DNA of 64,000 bases, from the NCBI RefSeq assembly GCF_008830365.1, contig NZ_WBKI01000001.1:1178001-1242000 (forward strand), read 5' to 3'. A program made the position numbers and the translations under genes. The notes below the pieces were generated by a model that saw only the letters and a program-made list of their open reading frames with translations, was not told the origin of the DNA and made no database searches. This DNA comes from Serratia proteamaculans (GTDB taxonomy: Bacteria > Pseudomonadota > Gammaproteobacteria > Enterobacterales > Enterobacteriaceae). Shown here one piece after another: positions 46,933 to 55,810 of the stretch. The stretch's first letter is position 1. Each line of letters opens with the position of its first letter.

Positions 46933-48186
46933 TTAACCTGCATCCATCTCATGGCCGATCCACTCGCCGCTGTCGCGATTAATCACGCGCAGATACTGCT
47001 CATACTGCTGTTCGCCGTAGAACAGGTTCAACAACGGCGTTTTATAGAATGACTGCCACATTTGCCCCAGCATAATCGGTCGGCGGGGGACATAAATGTT
47101 CTCGATCAGGTTATAGCCGGTGGCCATCAGCATGAAGCACAGGAAGAAGTAGTTAAACCTGCCGCGGATGAACGAGCTCTGATGAGCCACGTAATAAAAC
47201 AGCAGAAAGACCGACGCCACGCTGGCATAGCGGCTGGCCGCCTGTAACGAGCTGGAACACAGGAAAACAAACACCACCAGCCAGGCCGCGGTATTTTTGA
47301 TGTCCCCCGTCTGGTTGCGCATTGGATGAGCCAGCATGAAAACGCCGAGAAACAGCGCCGGGAACAGCACGATCAGGAAGTTAATCATCCCGTTGGCATT
47401 GCCGGAGGTCAGGTAATCACTGGCATACATGCCGGAGGTATAGACGTCGGAATAACTGTTGATGCCGGAAATCGTAATATGGGAAACGATAAACGGCAGC
47501 GCGAACTTGGCGGTCAGCAACGCAATGGTGCTAAACACCACCGTCAGCAGGCGGTTCAGACGCATCACCCGGCTGCACAGAAATACCCCGACCAACAGCA
47601 TGCTGGAAAAGTGGGTCAGCATGGCAAACAGCATCAGACCGGCGGCGAGCGGCCGATTTTGTTTATGGCAAAACAGCACTATCGCCAGCGTCATCACGGC
47701 CATCGAGAAACCAAAACGCAAGCCCATGCCGATGATAAACGGGTTGATCAAAAACAGCACCGCCAAATGCAGCAACACAAACTGCCGGGCTGAAAACACC
47801 TTGCCGGAGTGCAGCATGACAATATTCAGCGCACTCAGGTAACAGTAAACCGACAGCGCGACGTACAGCCCCGGGATGACGAAGAACGGGATACCCAACG
47901 TTTTGAAAATATAAAAGTTGGCGTACAGCACCACGTCCACCTTACCCTGAATGACATCACCCAGGCTGGTGGCCGAGTTAATGGCATCGTAATTGGCAAA
48001 GTGACGATAGAGATCCGCCAGCGGCGGGATCTTGATAAAGAAGAAGAAAAAACACAGCGCAATCAGCAGATAGGCCACCGTGTTTTTCTTTCCCGCTCGC
48101 AGCGTGGCTATGCTGTGCAGCAAGGCAAATAGCGGTACCGTCAGCAGCAGTACGCTGCCGATCAGCGTAGAACGTTCAAAGCGCAT
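46933..48186 (-). CDS. Exopolysaccharide polymerase, Wzy/EpsG-like
   Basis: 417 aa, roughly ten to twelve membrane segments with a large extracytoplasmic loop (about residues 220-265, rich in Ser and Tyr: ISGINSYSDVYTSGMYASDYLTSGN). This is the architecture of Wzy and EpsG-type polymerases that join lipid-linked repeat units in the periplasm. Sequence is low-similarity, as usual for this class, so the call depends on topology and on being the only such protein in the operon. ATG 48186 (MRFERSTLIG) with AGAGG 6-7 bases ahead is chosen; an in-frame TTG at 48204 is possible. Confidence 0.75.
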   Translation of the reverse strand: MRFERSTLIGSVLLLTVPLFALLHSIATLRAGKKNTVAYLLIALCFFFFFIKIPPLADLYRHFANYDAINSATSLGDVIQGKVDVVLYANFYIFKTLGIPFFVIPGLYVALSVYCYLSALNIVMLHSGKVFSARQFVLLHLAVLFLINPFIIGMGLRFGFSMAVMTLAIVLFCHKQNRPLAAGLMLFAMLTHFSSMLLVGVFLCSRVMRLNRLLTVVFSTIALLTAKFALPFIVSHITISGINSYSDVYTSGMYASDYLTSGNANGMINFLIVLFPALFLGVFMLAHPMRNQTGDIKNTAAWLVVFVFLCSSSLQAASRYASVASVFLLFYYVAHQSSFIRGRFNYFFLCFMLMATGYNLIENIYVPRRPIMLGQMWQSFYKTPLLNLFYGEQQYEQYLRVINRDSGEWIGHEMDAG

Positions 48187-48254
48187 AATCATCCTCTGGC
48201 TCAATAATTCCCTCTTATTTGGGAGTATTGCTTATCAGTTAAGGCAATATTGTC

Positions 48255-48274
48255 CCCTCTCCTTTGGGAGAGGG
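48255..48274. repeat. Perfect hairpin between a glycosyltransferase gene and the wzy-like gene
   Basis: CCCTCTCC (48255-48262) pairs with GGAGAGGG (48267-48274) across 4 bases in a 116-base intergenic gap. It may be a dispersed palindromic repeat or an mRNA processing or attenuation structure before the last operon gene. Confidence 0.5.
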
Positions 48275-48302
48275 TGACGTTTACCTGACTAATTTCGTAA
48301 TA

Positions 48303-49205
48303 TCAGAACGGCACACCACGGAAAAACACATTGCGGATGATATTTTTCATGTATACACCGGCCATCAGGCCGCTATTGACATAAACAATGCCCTTCAGCC
48401 CGTACACCACCCCGGCCAGGCGGTTCTTGCCGTCGGTAATGATGCGCGAATTAATGCAGGTATGGCGCAGGCGCATGATGTTGCGCGCCCGGCCGGAGAT
48501 CTGCGGCATCAGTCGCTGCTCAAACTGCATTTTATTGCGATAGCCAATAATGCCTTTCGGGCTGGAGGTGATACGTTCGCCATCGTGGTCGTTGTGCACC
48601 GCCAGCCGCTCATGCAACGTGCCAATCTTCGCCTCGGCCGCCAACAGCCGGTACAGGAAGATATGGTCCTGGTAGCGTGGGGTATTGAAGAAACCACGCA
48701 CCGCTATCGCCATGCTGCGTCGCAGCATAATCATCGGCGTGTAGGCCACACCGGCCAGCATAAAGTCTTCCAGTCCCTCGCAACGCGCCCGGTAATAATG
48801 CTCGGCGCTGATCTGACCATCCTTCAGGATATCCATATCGCACAGACTGACGTCGTAATCCCCCTGCTGCATAAACGCCAACTGCCGGGCGATTTTCTGC
48901 GGATGGTAGTAGTCGTCATCATCCAGAAAGGCAATGTACTCGCCGCGTGAACGCAGGATCCCGCTGTTACGCGCCTGCGCGCCACCGCCGTTATGCCGAC
49001 GCGGATAATAGATAACCTGCCCCCGTTCGATATAACCGGCCAGGCGTTCGCGGGTCGCCAGGCGTTGTGCATCGCCCTGCGGGTTGTCATCCACCACGAT
49101 AATTTCCAGCGGACGATGGGTTTGCGCCAGCACGCTTTCGATGGCGCGTGCCAGCAGTTCACTGCGGCCATAGGTGGGTATGATGACGCTAACAGTAATA
49201 CTCAT
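48303..49205 (-). CDS. Glycosyltransferase family 2
   Basis: 300 aa, GT-A fold. N-terminal TVSVIIPTYGRSELLARAIESVL, IIVVDDN, GGAQARNSGI and the metal/nucleotide motif FLDDDDYYHPQK. The C-terminal part is basic and amphipathic, fitting membrane association. It should add one sugar of the repeat unit on the inner membrane face; donor and linkage unknown. ATG 49205 (MSITVSVIIP) is used; an upstream ATG at 49229 has no ribosome site. Confidence 0.88.
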   Translation of the reverse strand: MSITVSVIIPTYGRSELLARAIESVLAQTHRPLEIIVVDDNPQGDAQRLATRERLAGYIERGQVIYYPRRHNGGGAQARNSGILRSRGEYIAFLDDDDYYHPQKIARQLAFMQQGDYDVSLCDMDILKDGQISAEHYYRARCEGLEDFMLAGVAYTPMIMLRRSMAIAVRGFFNTPRYQDHIFLYRLLAAEAKIGTLHERLAVHNDHDGERITSSPKGIIGYRNKMQFEQRLMPQISGRARNIMRLRHTCINSRIITDGKNRLAGVVYGLKGIVYVNSGLMAGVYMKNIIRNVFFRGVPF

Positions 49206-49239
49206 ATATAGATTTGCCCCAATTGACATAGGTGCGCCG

Positions 49240-50226
49240 CTATCCGCGCAGGTTATACAGCCGGGCCATCAGGTAATAAGCCAGCGGGCTGCGGTAGAAC
49301 AGTCGGTTCTTGCGGCTCAGCATTTTACGTTCTTCCGCCCGCAGGCCGGAGTAGCGGCGTTTTAGCTCGCGGGTTTCGCGCAGTGCGTCACGCAGCCCGA
49401 AAAAGTCCAGTCCCACCAGCAAACGTGCCTTCAGCGTGGTGACGAACAGCACCGAGTAAAGCCCATGCCCCATCCCCTGGCGGCGTCCACTGTCAGCACC
49501 GTCGAGCGCATAATCCAGGTCATCCAGATCGCGTCGTTTGGGTGCACGCGTGATGCCATTCGGGTTGGCGCGGTAGCCCACCAACGGCGTGTCGCAAACC
49601 ACGATACGTTGCGCTTTCAGGTAGAGTTGCGGAATCAACTGAATATCTTCGAAATTGCGTCCCGCCGGGAAGCGTGCCTGATCGAACAGCGTTTTGCGGT
49701 AAATACGCGCCCAGGCGAACCACATGCTGCGGTTGAAGCTGTCCGCCAGCAGCGCCATATGAGCATCACGCTGCTGCGGCGCGGCATTGCCGGGCACGAT
49801 AGCCATAGTGCCGTCCGACTGTATCTTGCCGTTGTTGATCGTCGAGAAGCGCTGGGCATTGAACGCCACTATGTCTGCCTGCGGGTTATCCGCCAGCAGG
49901 CGGCCTAAAATGCTGAAATACCCTTCCAGCAGCACGTCATCGGAATCGAGAAAGCCGATATAACGCCCTTCCGCATGGGCAATACCGCTGTTACGCGCTT
50001 CGCTCAGCCCCTGGTTTTTCTGCCGCAGAATACTGACCCGCAGTTTGTGTTGTGGATATCGACACAGCACCTCTTCGGCCAGAGCAATGGCACCATCCGG
50101 GCTGCCGTCATCCACGATGATCACTTCCGCCCAGTCCGGCAGCTGCTGAAGCACTGAGCACAGGCAGGCCTCAATATAAGCCTCGACCTTATACACCGGA
50201 ATAATCAGGCTCAGAGTGGTATTCAT
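49240..50226 (-). CDS. Glycosyltransferase family 2
   Basis: 328 aa. Motifs LSLIIPVYKVEAYIEACLCSVL, VIIVDDGSPDG, NQGLSEARNSGI and YIGFLDSDDVL place it in the GT-A family-2 group common in exopolysaccharide loci. The FEDIQLIPQLY segment supplies the likely catalytic acidic residues (ED motif). Transfers one sugar to the lipid-linked repeat; specificity unknown. It starts 6 bases after the glycoside-hydrolase stop. Confidence 0.9.
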   Translation of the reverse strand: MNTTLSLIIPVYKVEAYIEACLCSVLQQLPDWAEVIIVDDGSPDGAIALAEEVLCRYPQHKLRVSILRQKNQGLSEARNSGIAHAEGRYIGFLDSDDVLLEGYFSILGRLLADNPQADIVAFNAQRFSTINNGKIQSDGTMAIVPGNAAPQQRDAHMALLADSFNRSMWFAWARIYRKTLFDQARFPAGRNFEDIQLIPQLYLKAQRIVVCDTPLVGYRANPNGITRAPKRRDLDDLDYALDGADSGRRQGMGHGLYSVLFVTTLKARLLVGLDFFGLRDALRETRELKRRYSGLRAEERKMLSRKNRLFYRSPLAYYLMARLYNLRG

Positions 50227-50232
50227 GATCGG

Positions 50233-52110
50233 TTATCCTTGGTTTTCTTTTTGAAGTTGCACCCATACCGCCCGGCTGCCCATCGACGGCAATTCAGCCT
50301 CGATCTGCCGCTGGCCTTGTGCCTGCCAACCCGTCGGCAAGTCAAAGCGCGCCGACATGGGCCGGTAGTAAGGGTTGGCGATCAGTACCAGGCCCTGCTC
50401 GCCATTGATAAACAGCCTGGCCGGGATGGCGGTATTGTTGCCCTGTAGCAGGGTGCTTTCGCCGGAAAGCAGGTAAGGGTTAAAGCTGACAATCTGCTGT
50501 GCCACACTGGACACTCCCCGCCAGATAGCCTCGAACTCCTGCTGGCTAAAACCGCCGCGTTGGCGCTTGTAGAACAAGTCGGTATAGGAATAAAACAGAA
50601 TGCCTTTGGCGCCGCCAATCAGCCCCAGCCAGGCCTGATTGCGGATCTCCGCCTCCGTCGGTTGGCGTGGCTTGCGACGCGGCGCATAAGCGGCGTGATC
50701 CATAATCTGCATCACCAACCAGGCCCCTTTGACCTGCCGCGCCACCTGACTGGTAATGCGGCTGTACTCCAGAGTACGCGTCAGGTCGGCGTCTCGGCCA
50801 ACCGGGTAAGGATCGCTGGCCAGCACGTCCGAACTGTTGAAATAGGCGTTGAGCGTGCCGGTCTTGTCCAGCACCTGGAACGTCAGGTGATCCGGATCCA
50901 GGCGTTTTACCTGCAAATGCTTTTGCTCGATCTGCGGTACGTATTCCGGCCCCAGTTCGTCGTTGATATACCAGGCCAGCAGGTTTGGCTGGTGCTTGAA
51001 CCTTTCCACATAGCTCGCCGTCAGTTGCGGATAACTCATTTTGGTTTCCGGCGCGAATCGGGTACCGGCATACATGTCCTTGAGCGAAAAAATTACCTGC
51101 AAACCGTACTGCTGGGTTTTGCGGAAATAGTTATCGGGGTCGCGGCCGGTACCGTAGTTGTAATTGAGCAGCGTGTTGAAACCGGCATCGCGGATGCGCG
51201 CCAGATGCTCATCCGTCGCCATTTCGCCGTACATGTAAATACCCAGCGGGAAGAAGCGCTTGCCCTGTTTCAGGGTATAGCCCTGGGCATCCAACGCCAC
51301 TTTAGGCTGCGCACGACCGACACTGATCGGCATTTCGCTTCGCTGGCTGCGCTGTGAGGCGACATCCGTCACCTGCTGCTGCAGGCGATACTCCCCGGCG
51401 GCCAAATCGGCCGGCAACGGGAACTCCACCTGCTGTTTGCCACTAATACGGTAACGGCGGCTGTCGTGTTTCACGGCGGTGTTTTTGTCGTCGACCAGCG
51501 TGCTGTCCACCTGCACCTGTTGCGGATCCACCACTTCGATCAGGCTCGATGCCGCGCCGTTGGCACTGCGCATCTGGTATAACTCCGGCGCTACCGGCTG
51601 CTGACAGGCGTAGACGTCATCAAACCAGGCGCTGCCGGTGGTACCCTGGCGCAGATAAACACCCAGCACTACCTTCACCGCCCGTGGCGGCACCCGAAAA
51701 TCCCCGGTGACCGGCTGCCAGCCGCTGGTGCCCAGCAGGCCCTGCGGATAACTTCCGGCCAAAAAACGCCCCTGATCGTCATAGCTTTCGATAAATACCC
51801 CGGCGCCCTGATTATCCCCCTTGCCCTTCAGGTTCTCACCGCGCACCCAACTGCCAAAAGCCAGCTGCTGACCAGGTTTAACCGCCAGCGTCTGCAGCAT
51901 ATTGTGGTAGTTGGCGGGGTTGTGATTTTGATAGAACAGGCTGCTCCGGCCACCGTGGCCGCCCGCTACCACCTGTGCCGAGGCCAGTGACCAGCCCGCG
52001 CCGCCCTGCTCGAAACCGGGATCCTGCAGCAGGTTATTGCTGCAGGGGGCAGCATTGGCCAGCCCGGAGCCCACCAGCAGGCAGGCCGTGCTTAGCTTGC
52101 TGAGTTTCAT
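50233..52110 (-). CDS. Secreted glycoside-hydrolase-like protein with carbohydrate-binding domain
   Basis: 625 aa. Signal peptide 1-20 (LLVGSGLANA) then a jelly-roll carbohydrate-binding-type domain to about residue 180 (NLLQDPGFEQGGAGWSL, SGWQPVTGDFRVP, SAWFDDVYAC). A linker domain follows, then a TIM-barrel (about 290-580) of GH-A clan appearance: FPLGIYMYGE, GFNTLLNYNYG, AWYINDELGPEY with likely acid/base Glu, DVLASDPYP, and KGILFYSY. The end is a beta-sandwich-like tail. Its place in the operon suggests a periplasmic or secreted lyase/hydrolase that trims or releases the polymer, as PslG does in Pseudomonas (inference). ATG 52110 overlaps the upstream stop by 4 bases. Confidence 0.78.
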   Translation of the reverse strand: MKLSKLSTACLLVGSGLANAAPCSNNLLQDPGFEQGGAGWSLASAQVVAGGHGGRSSLFYQNHNPANYHNMLQTLAVKPGQQLAFGSWVRGENLKGKGDNQGAGVFIESYDDQGRFLAGSYPQGLLGTSGWQPVTGDFRVPPRAVKVVLGVYLRQGTTGSAWFDDVYACQQPVAPELYQMRSANGAASSLIEVVDPQQVQVDSTLVDDKNTAVKHDSRRYRISGKQQVEFPLPADLAAGEYRLQQQVTDVASQRSQRSEMPISVGRAQPKVALDAQGYTLKQGKRFFPLGIYMYGEMATDEHLARIRDAGFNTLLNYNYGTGRDPDNYFRKTQQYGLQVIFSLKDMYAGTRFAPETKMSYPQLTASYVERFKHQPNLLAWYINDELGPEYVPQIEQKHLQVKRLDPDHLTFQVLDKTGTLNAYFNSSDVLASDPYPVGRDADLTRTLEYSRITSQVARQVKGAWLVMQIMDHAAYAPRRKPRQPTEAEIRNQAWLGLIGGAKGILFYSYTDLFYKRQRGGFSQQEFEAIWRGVSSVAQQIVSFNPYLLSGESTLLQGNNTAIPARLFINGEQGLVLIANPYYRPMSARFDLPTGWQAQGQRQIEAELPSMGSRAVWVQLQKENQG

Positions 52111-52850
52111 TGGCGTTTCATCACCGCGTTGTACAGATAAGAGAAGAACAGATAGCAAGACTTCTGGTAGGAGAGCCCGAGATGGCGGCGATAAATCTGC
52201 CATTGCCAGTCGGCCGCCTGGATTTTATTGCCGGATAACGACTGCGCAGAAAGGCGGTAGAAGGCCAGCGGTTCGGGAATGCAATACGCCAGGTGGTTAC
52301 GCGCTTTTTCCAGCACCGACAGCCACATCACATAGTCCTCGTGCCCGACCTTGCTTTGATACACCTTGCCGACCTGGCGCTGGTTGTACATGCCGGTCAG
52401 GTTGCCGATCCAGTTACTTTTCAGCATGTCCTGGTAAGCAATGATCTCCCCGGAACCCCGATAGTTTTTCACCCGTGCCGGATCATCTTCGAAGGTGTAA
52501 TAATGGGAACACACCACGTCATAACGGGAAGTTTTTAGAATGCCAACCTGGCGCGCCAGCTTGTTCGGGTGCCAGACATCATCGCTGTCGCAGAACGCAA
52601 TATAATCACCGCGTGCCGCTTCAATCGCGATATTGCGGGTTTCGGCCACTCCCTGGTTGGTGTTGTTGCGAATGTAGGTCAGGCGATCGTGAATAAAAGG
52701 CTTCACCACCTCGGCGGTCTGATCGGTGGAAGCGTCGTCGATCACGTACAGGTGATAATCCTGATAAGTCTGGTTCAGCACCCCGAGGATCGACTGTTTG
52801 ATAAAGCCCGCGGCGTTGTAAGCCGGCATAATAACTGAAACTTTTTCCAT
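52107..52850 (-). CDS. Glycosyltransferase family 2
   Basis: 247 aa. KVSVIMPAYNAAGFIKQSILGVL, YVIDDASTDQT, NQGVAETRNIAI and FCDSDDVWHPNKL, then a KVGHEDYVMW acidic (ED) motif. It resembles the short GT2 enzymes of capsule and O-antigen loci. Adds one residue to the repeat unit; specificity unknown. The GT4 gene stops two bases before this ATG region. Confidence 0.9.
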   Translation of the reverse strand: MEKVSVIMPAYNAAGFIKQSILGVLNQTYQDYHLYVIDDASTDQTAEVVKPFIHDRLTYIRNNTNQGVAETRNIAIEAARGDYIAFCDSDDVWHPNKLARQVGILKTSRYDVVCSHYYTFEDDPARVKNYRGSGEIIAYQDMLKSNWIGNLTGMYNQRQVGKVYQSKVGHEDYVMWLSVLEKARNHLAYCIPEPLAFYRLSAQSLSGNKIQAADWQWQIYRRHLGLSYQKSCYLFFSYLYNAVMKRQ

Positions 52851-52851
52851 C

Positions 52852-53913
52852 TTAACCTCCAGCGATAAGCTGTTGCCATTGGGGATAAATACGCTCAGGG
52901 ATGTACTGCTGTGCCCGATCCAGTGAGTGCAGAGAGAAGCGCTGACGCAACCCGCCGTCCTCGATCAGCGCCAGCGTGCGTCGGCTGAATGCCTCGATAT
53001 CGCCTTCCGCCACCAGATAGCCATTACCCGCGTCATCGATCAGTTCAGCGGGTCCGGTCTGACAGTCGAACGCCACCAGTGGCAGGCCAAAGCTCATGGC
53101 TTCAATCAACACCATCGGCAGCCCTTCGTAACGCGAGGTCATCAACAGCATCGCTGCCTGACGGTAGTGGCCGGCAATGTCTGCCGTTGCCGGCAGCAAC
53201 TTCACCTGTTCACCCAGTCCGGCAGCGTCAATCTGCTGCTGTAGCGCCGCGCGGTCCGGGCCGTCACCAACGATATGCAGTTGCCAGCCCGTCGTTTGCT
53301 GCGCCACCCGTTGCCAGGCGGCAATCAGACGATCAAAGCCTTTTTGATGACACAGCCGACCGACCGCCAGCGCCACCGGCTGTTGCAACATCGGCTGCGG
53401 CGCTTGCACCGGGAACGGGGAAACGTTCTCAATCACCCGACATTTACGCTCCGGCACCCAGCGGCTGATGGTGGCCAGATCTTTCTTGGTCAGCAGTACC
53501 GTGCGGTCACCCAACCGATAAACCAGCACCTTCAGCCATTTCATCGGCCAGGCGTATTGATGGAAGCTGACGTGTTCACTCAGCAACAGGCGGCTGCGCG
53601 GACAAAGTAAACGCAGGTACGGCACCATCAGCGACGAGAGTTTTCCCATCGAAACGGTGACGATCACGTCATAGCGACCACGCCGCAGAAACCACGCCAG
53701 GCGCCAGGGCCACAGCAGCGTTCTGCCGGGCATAAAGCGCAGGGTCACCGCGGGATCCAGCGGATAAAACGCCCGGTCACCGCTGATCGACACCAGATCC
53801 ACCTGATGGCCCAGACGCGTGGACAGCGCATTGGCCAGGCTGCTGGCGACCCGCTCGGTACCGCCCTTTTCGGCAATGTTCTCAATCACAATCGCTACTT
53901 TTCGTTGCTGCAT
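52852..53913 (-). CDS. Glycosyltransferase family 4 (AmsD/WcaL-like)
   Basis: 353 aa, GT-B fold. N-terminal KVAIVIENIAEKGGTERVASSLANAL and C-terminal LAVGRLCHQKGFDRLIAAW, SRYEGLPMVLIEAMSFGLPLVAFDCQTGPAELI with the E-x7-E nucleotide-sugar motif. It is similar in pattern to AmsD of amylovoran and other galactosyl- or mannosyl-transferases of EPS loci. ATG 53913 (MQQRKVAIVI) has GGAG about 6 bases ahead; the reading frame is open further upstream. Confidence 0.9.
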   Translation of the reverse strand: MQQRKVAIVIENIAEKGGTERVASSLANALSTRLGHQVDLVSISGDRAFYPLDPAVTLRFMPGRTLLWPWRLAWFLRRGRYDVIVTVSMGKLSSLMVPYLRLLCPRSRLLLSEHVSFHQYAWPMKWLKVLVYRLGDRTVLLTKKDLATISRWVPERKCRVIENVSPFPVQAPQPMLQQPVALAVGRLCHQKGFDRLIAAWQRVAQQTTGWQLHIVGDGPDRAALQQQIDAAGLGEQVKLLPATADIAGHYRQAAMLLMTSRYEGLPMVLIEAMSFGLPLVAFDCQTGPAELIDDAGNGYLVAEGDIEAFSRRTLALIEDGGLRQRFSLHSLDRAQQYIPERIYPQWQQLIAGG

Positions 53914-53914
53914 G

Positions 53915-54820
53915 TCATCTCCGAAATCCCTCACGGGCGGTGCGCAACAGACGCCCCCCCAATGGAAACAGCCCCAGTCTGGCCAGGCAGTCGCCGTACA
54001 GTTTGATCGCTCTGAACTTGCTGCTCAGGGCATGGTGTTCGGTGCGCGACGAGTAATAGTTGAAGGCCTGCAGGTTCTCGCTGTACAGCGAGGCCAGCAG
54101 GTGTTTACAGGCAAATCCGCTGATATAGCGGCCGCTGGTGTGCAGGTAGGCATCAATAAACTGTTCGCTGGCGTCGATGTTCATCCGGCAGCGATCCGTG
54201 TCGGCATCACCGCAGCGGATGAATACCCCGTGCCCTTCGTCAAAGGCCACCCTGGCACCCAGATTGGTGGCATTGACCAAAAATCCCCAGTCCTGGTACT
54301 TGTAGAGGAATTCCGGGAATAAAAACCGTCGATCCTCTTTTTTACGCAGGCTGATGGTGGAGGTACGAATATCGCCCATATCGAGGAATAAAAAATCGGC
54401 CCCTGCCGCCCCTTCCTTATAATCGAATCGGTAACTGCGAATGTTTTTGTCACTCACCGTGGCGTAATTACCAAAAATAATGTCCAGCCGGGTATCCTGA
54501 TGGCGTTTCAGACGACGGATAATATAGTTGGTACTGAAGGAGTCTTCCGGTTCAAGAAAGAAAACCACTTCCGCACGCGCCAGCCGAAAACCGGTATTAC
54601 AGGAAACCGCAGTATTAGTACGTATTTTATTTTCATGCAGGCGCGCCCGACGATTGGCGGCCAATAAGCTGCGCATATTATCCAGCTCTGGTTTATCGGA
54701 AGCATTATCAACCACGATAATTTCATAATCAAAGCCGGAGCAGGCATTGGTCATCCGGACTAGCGTGGCGGCCAAACTGGCTGAGTTATTAAAAACGGGC
54801 ATGACAATCGATAAGTCCAT
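53915..54820 (-). CDS. Glycosyltransferase family 2, divergent
   Basis: 301 aa. LSIVMPVFNNSASLAATLVRM and EIIVVDNASDKPELDN are clear, but the usual DxD region is altered to FFLEPEDSFS, so metal binding may use EPED. The middle contains FPEFLYKYQDWGFLVNAT. Likely adds a residue to the repeat unit or has another transferase role. It follows a 141-base gap after the ATP-grasp gene, longer than most junctions of this operon. Confidence 0.82.
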   Translation of the reverse strand: MDLSIVMPVFNNSASLAATLVRMTNACSGFDYEIIVVDNASDKPELDNMRSLLAANRRARLHENKIRTNTAVSCNTGFRLARAEVVFFLEPEDSFSTNYIIRRLKRHQDTRLDIIFGNYATVSDKNIRSYRFDYKEGAAGADFLFLDMGDIRTSTISLRKKEDRRFLFPEFLYKYQDWGFLVNATNLGARVAFDEGHGVFIRCGDADTDRCRMNIDASEQFIDAYLHTSGRYISGFACKHLLASLYSENLQAFNYYSSRTEHHALSSKFRAIKLYGDCLARLGLFPLGGRLLRTAREGFRR

Positions 54821-54961
54821 TTATTACCTCAACAATATATTATCATTTGGCATAACAACGTTATTGCCAACGGAATAGTTTGTTATCCCAGAATTTCCTT
54901 GTCCGGTTATTACCCCCCGTCCTGACGCGGTTAAAATTCGCGCAGCCTACCGGTTATTCAA

Positions 54962-55810
54962 CTACTCCTGGAAATAACCTCCCCACTCCTGTTCAATGGT
55001 TTCTGGCATCAACCTTTGCAGGCCGGCCCCCGGGGTGAATGTCAGCTCGCCAAAATAGATACGTTGCTGCACCTGATAAAAATCGACACGAACATAGGAA
55101 AATTGCTCCGCAACCTGATGCGACAGCGCCAGCATTTGCTCCAGCCGGCAGGGTTTGTCCATCGGCACTTCGCTGTTGGGCACCCCCAGACGGATCTCGG
55201 TCCGGTTCCAGTCGGCATCAAAAAAGTCGCGACGGTGATCAATAAAGCGCTGGTAATCGATCTGGATGAAAAACCGCACTTCACCACCGCGGTTAAAACA
55301 GTGGATCTTGATATCATTGGGTGTTTTGCCGTCTTCCAGCAGCATTTTTTCCACCATCACACAGGGTGGAATATCCTTATAATGACGCTCGCGGTAGACC
55401 TGATAAAAATTCTGTCTCAGCCAGCTATTGGTCAGCACTCTCAATTCATTGAAGCTGGTCTGACTTTTATCAAAAACCAGTTTGTTATAACCGCTGCCGT
55501 GATTGGCCTTAATAACAAATGCATCAGGCAGTGCCTCATACATCTCCTCAGTTAGTTCATTACCCTGGGCATAAAGCTCAATCAGGTACTCTTCCCCCCA
55601 CAAATTCTTGATGTACTCTCTAACCTGATATTTATCGGATAACTGAGTGTACATTGCCAGAGGATATACTTTTCTGCGCATCAGTTTTTCGCTATACCCC
55701 ACCGGCTTGGCCAGGTGCGGCACCTTGTGAAAAAACAAGGCGTATTTTAACTGATGATATAATGCGTCGGGTATATTACGGTAAAAACCCTTCACCAGAT
55801 TATTTAGCAT
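54962..55810 (-). CDS. TupA-like ATP-grasp protein
   Basis: 282 aa of the TupA-like ATP-grasp family found in capsule and teichuronopeptide loci. Motifs: ALPDAFVIKANHGSGYNKLV (ATP-binding strand and loop), CVMVEKMLLEDGKTPNDIKIHCFNRGG, YVRVDFYQV and FGELTFTPGAGLQRLMPE with metal-binding acidic residues. Such enzymes are predicted to ligate an amino acid or other amine to a carboxylated sugar, or to transfer onto the glycan. If so the polymer carries an amide substituent (inference). It overlaps the wzx start region by 11 bases. Confidence 0.85.
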   Translation of the reverse strand: MLNNLVKGFYRNIPDALYHQLKYALFFHKVPHLAKPVGYSEKLMRRKVYPLAMYTQLSDKYQVREYIKNLWGEEYLIELYAQGNELTEEMYEALPDAFVIKANHGSGYNKLVFDKSQTSFNELRVLTNSWLRQNFYQVYRERHYKDIPPCVMVEKMLLEDGKTPNDIKIHCFNRGGEVRFFIQIDYQRFIDHRRDFFDADWNRTEIRLGVPNSEVPMDKPCRLEQMLALSHQVAEQFSYVRVDFYQVQQRIYFGELTFTPGAGLQRLMPETIEQEWGGYFQE

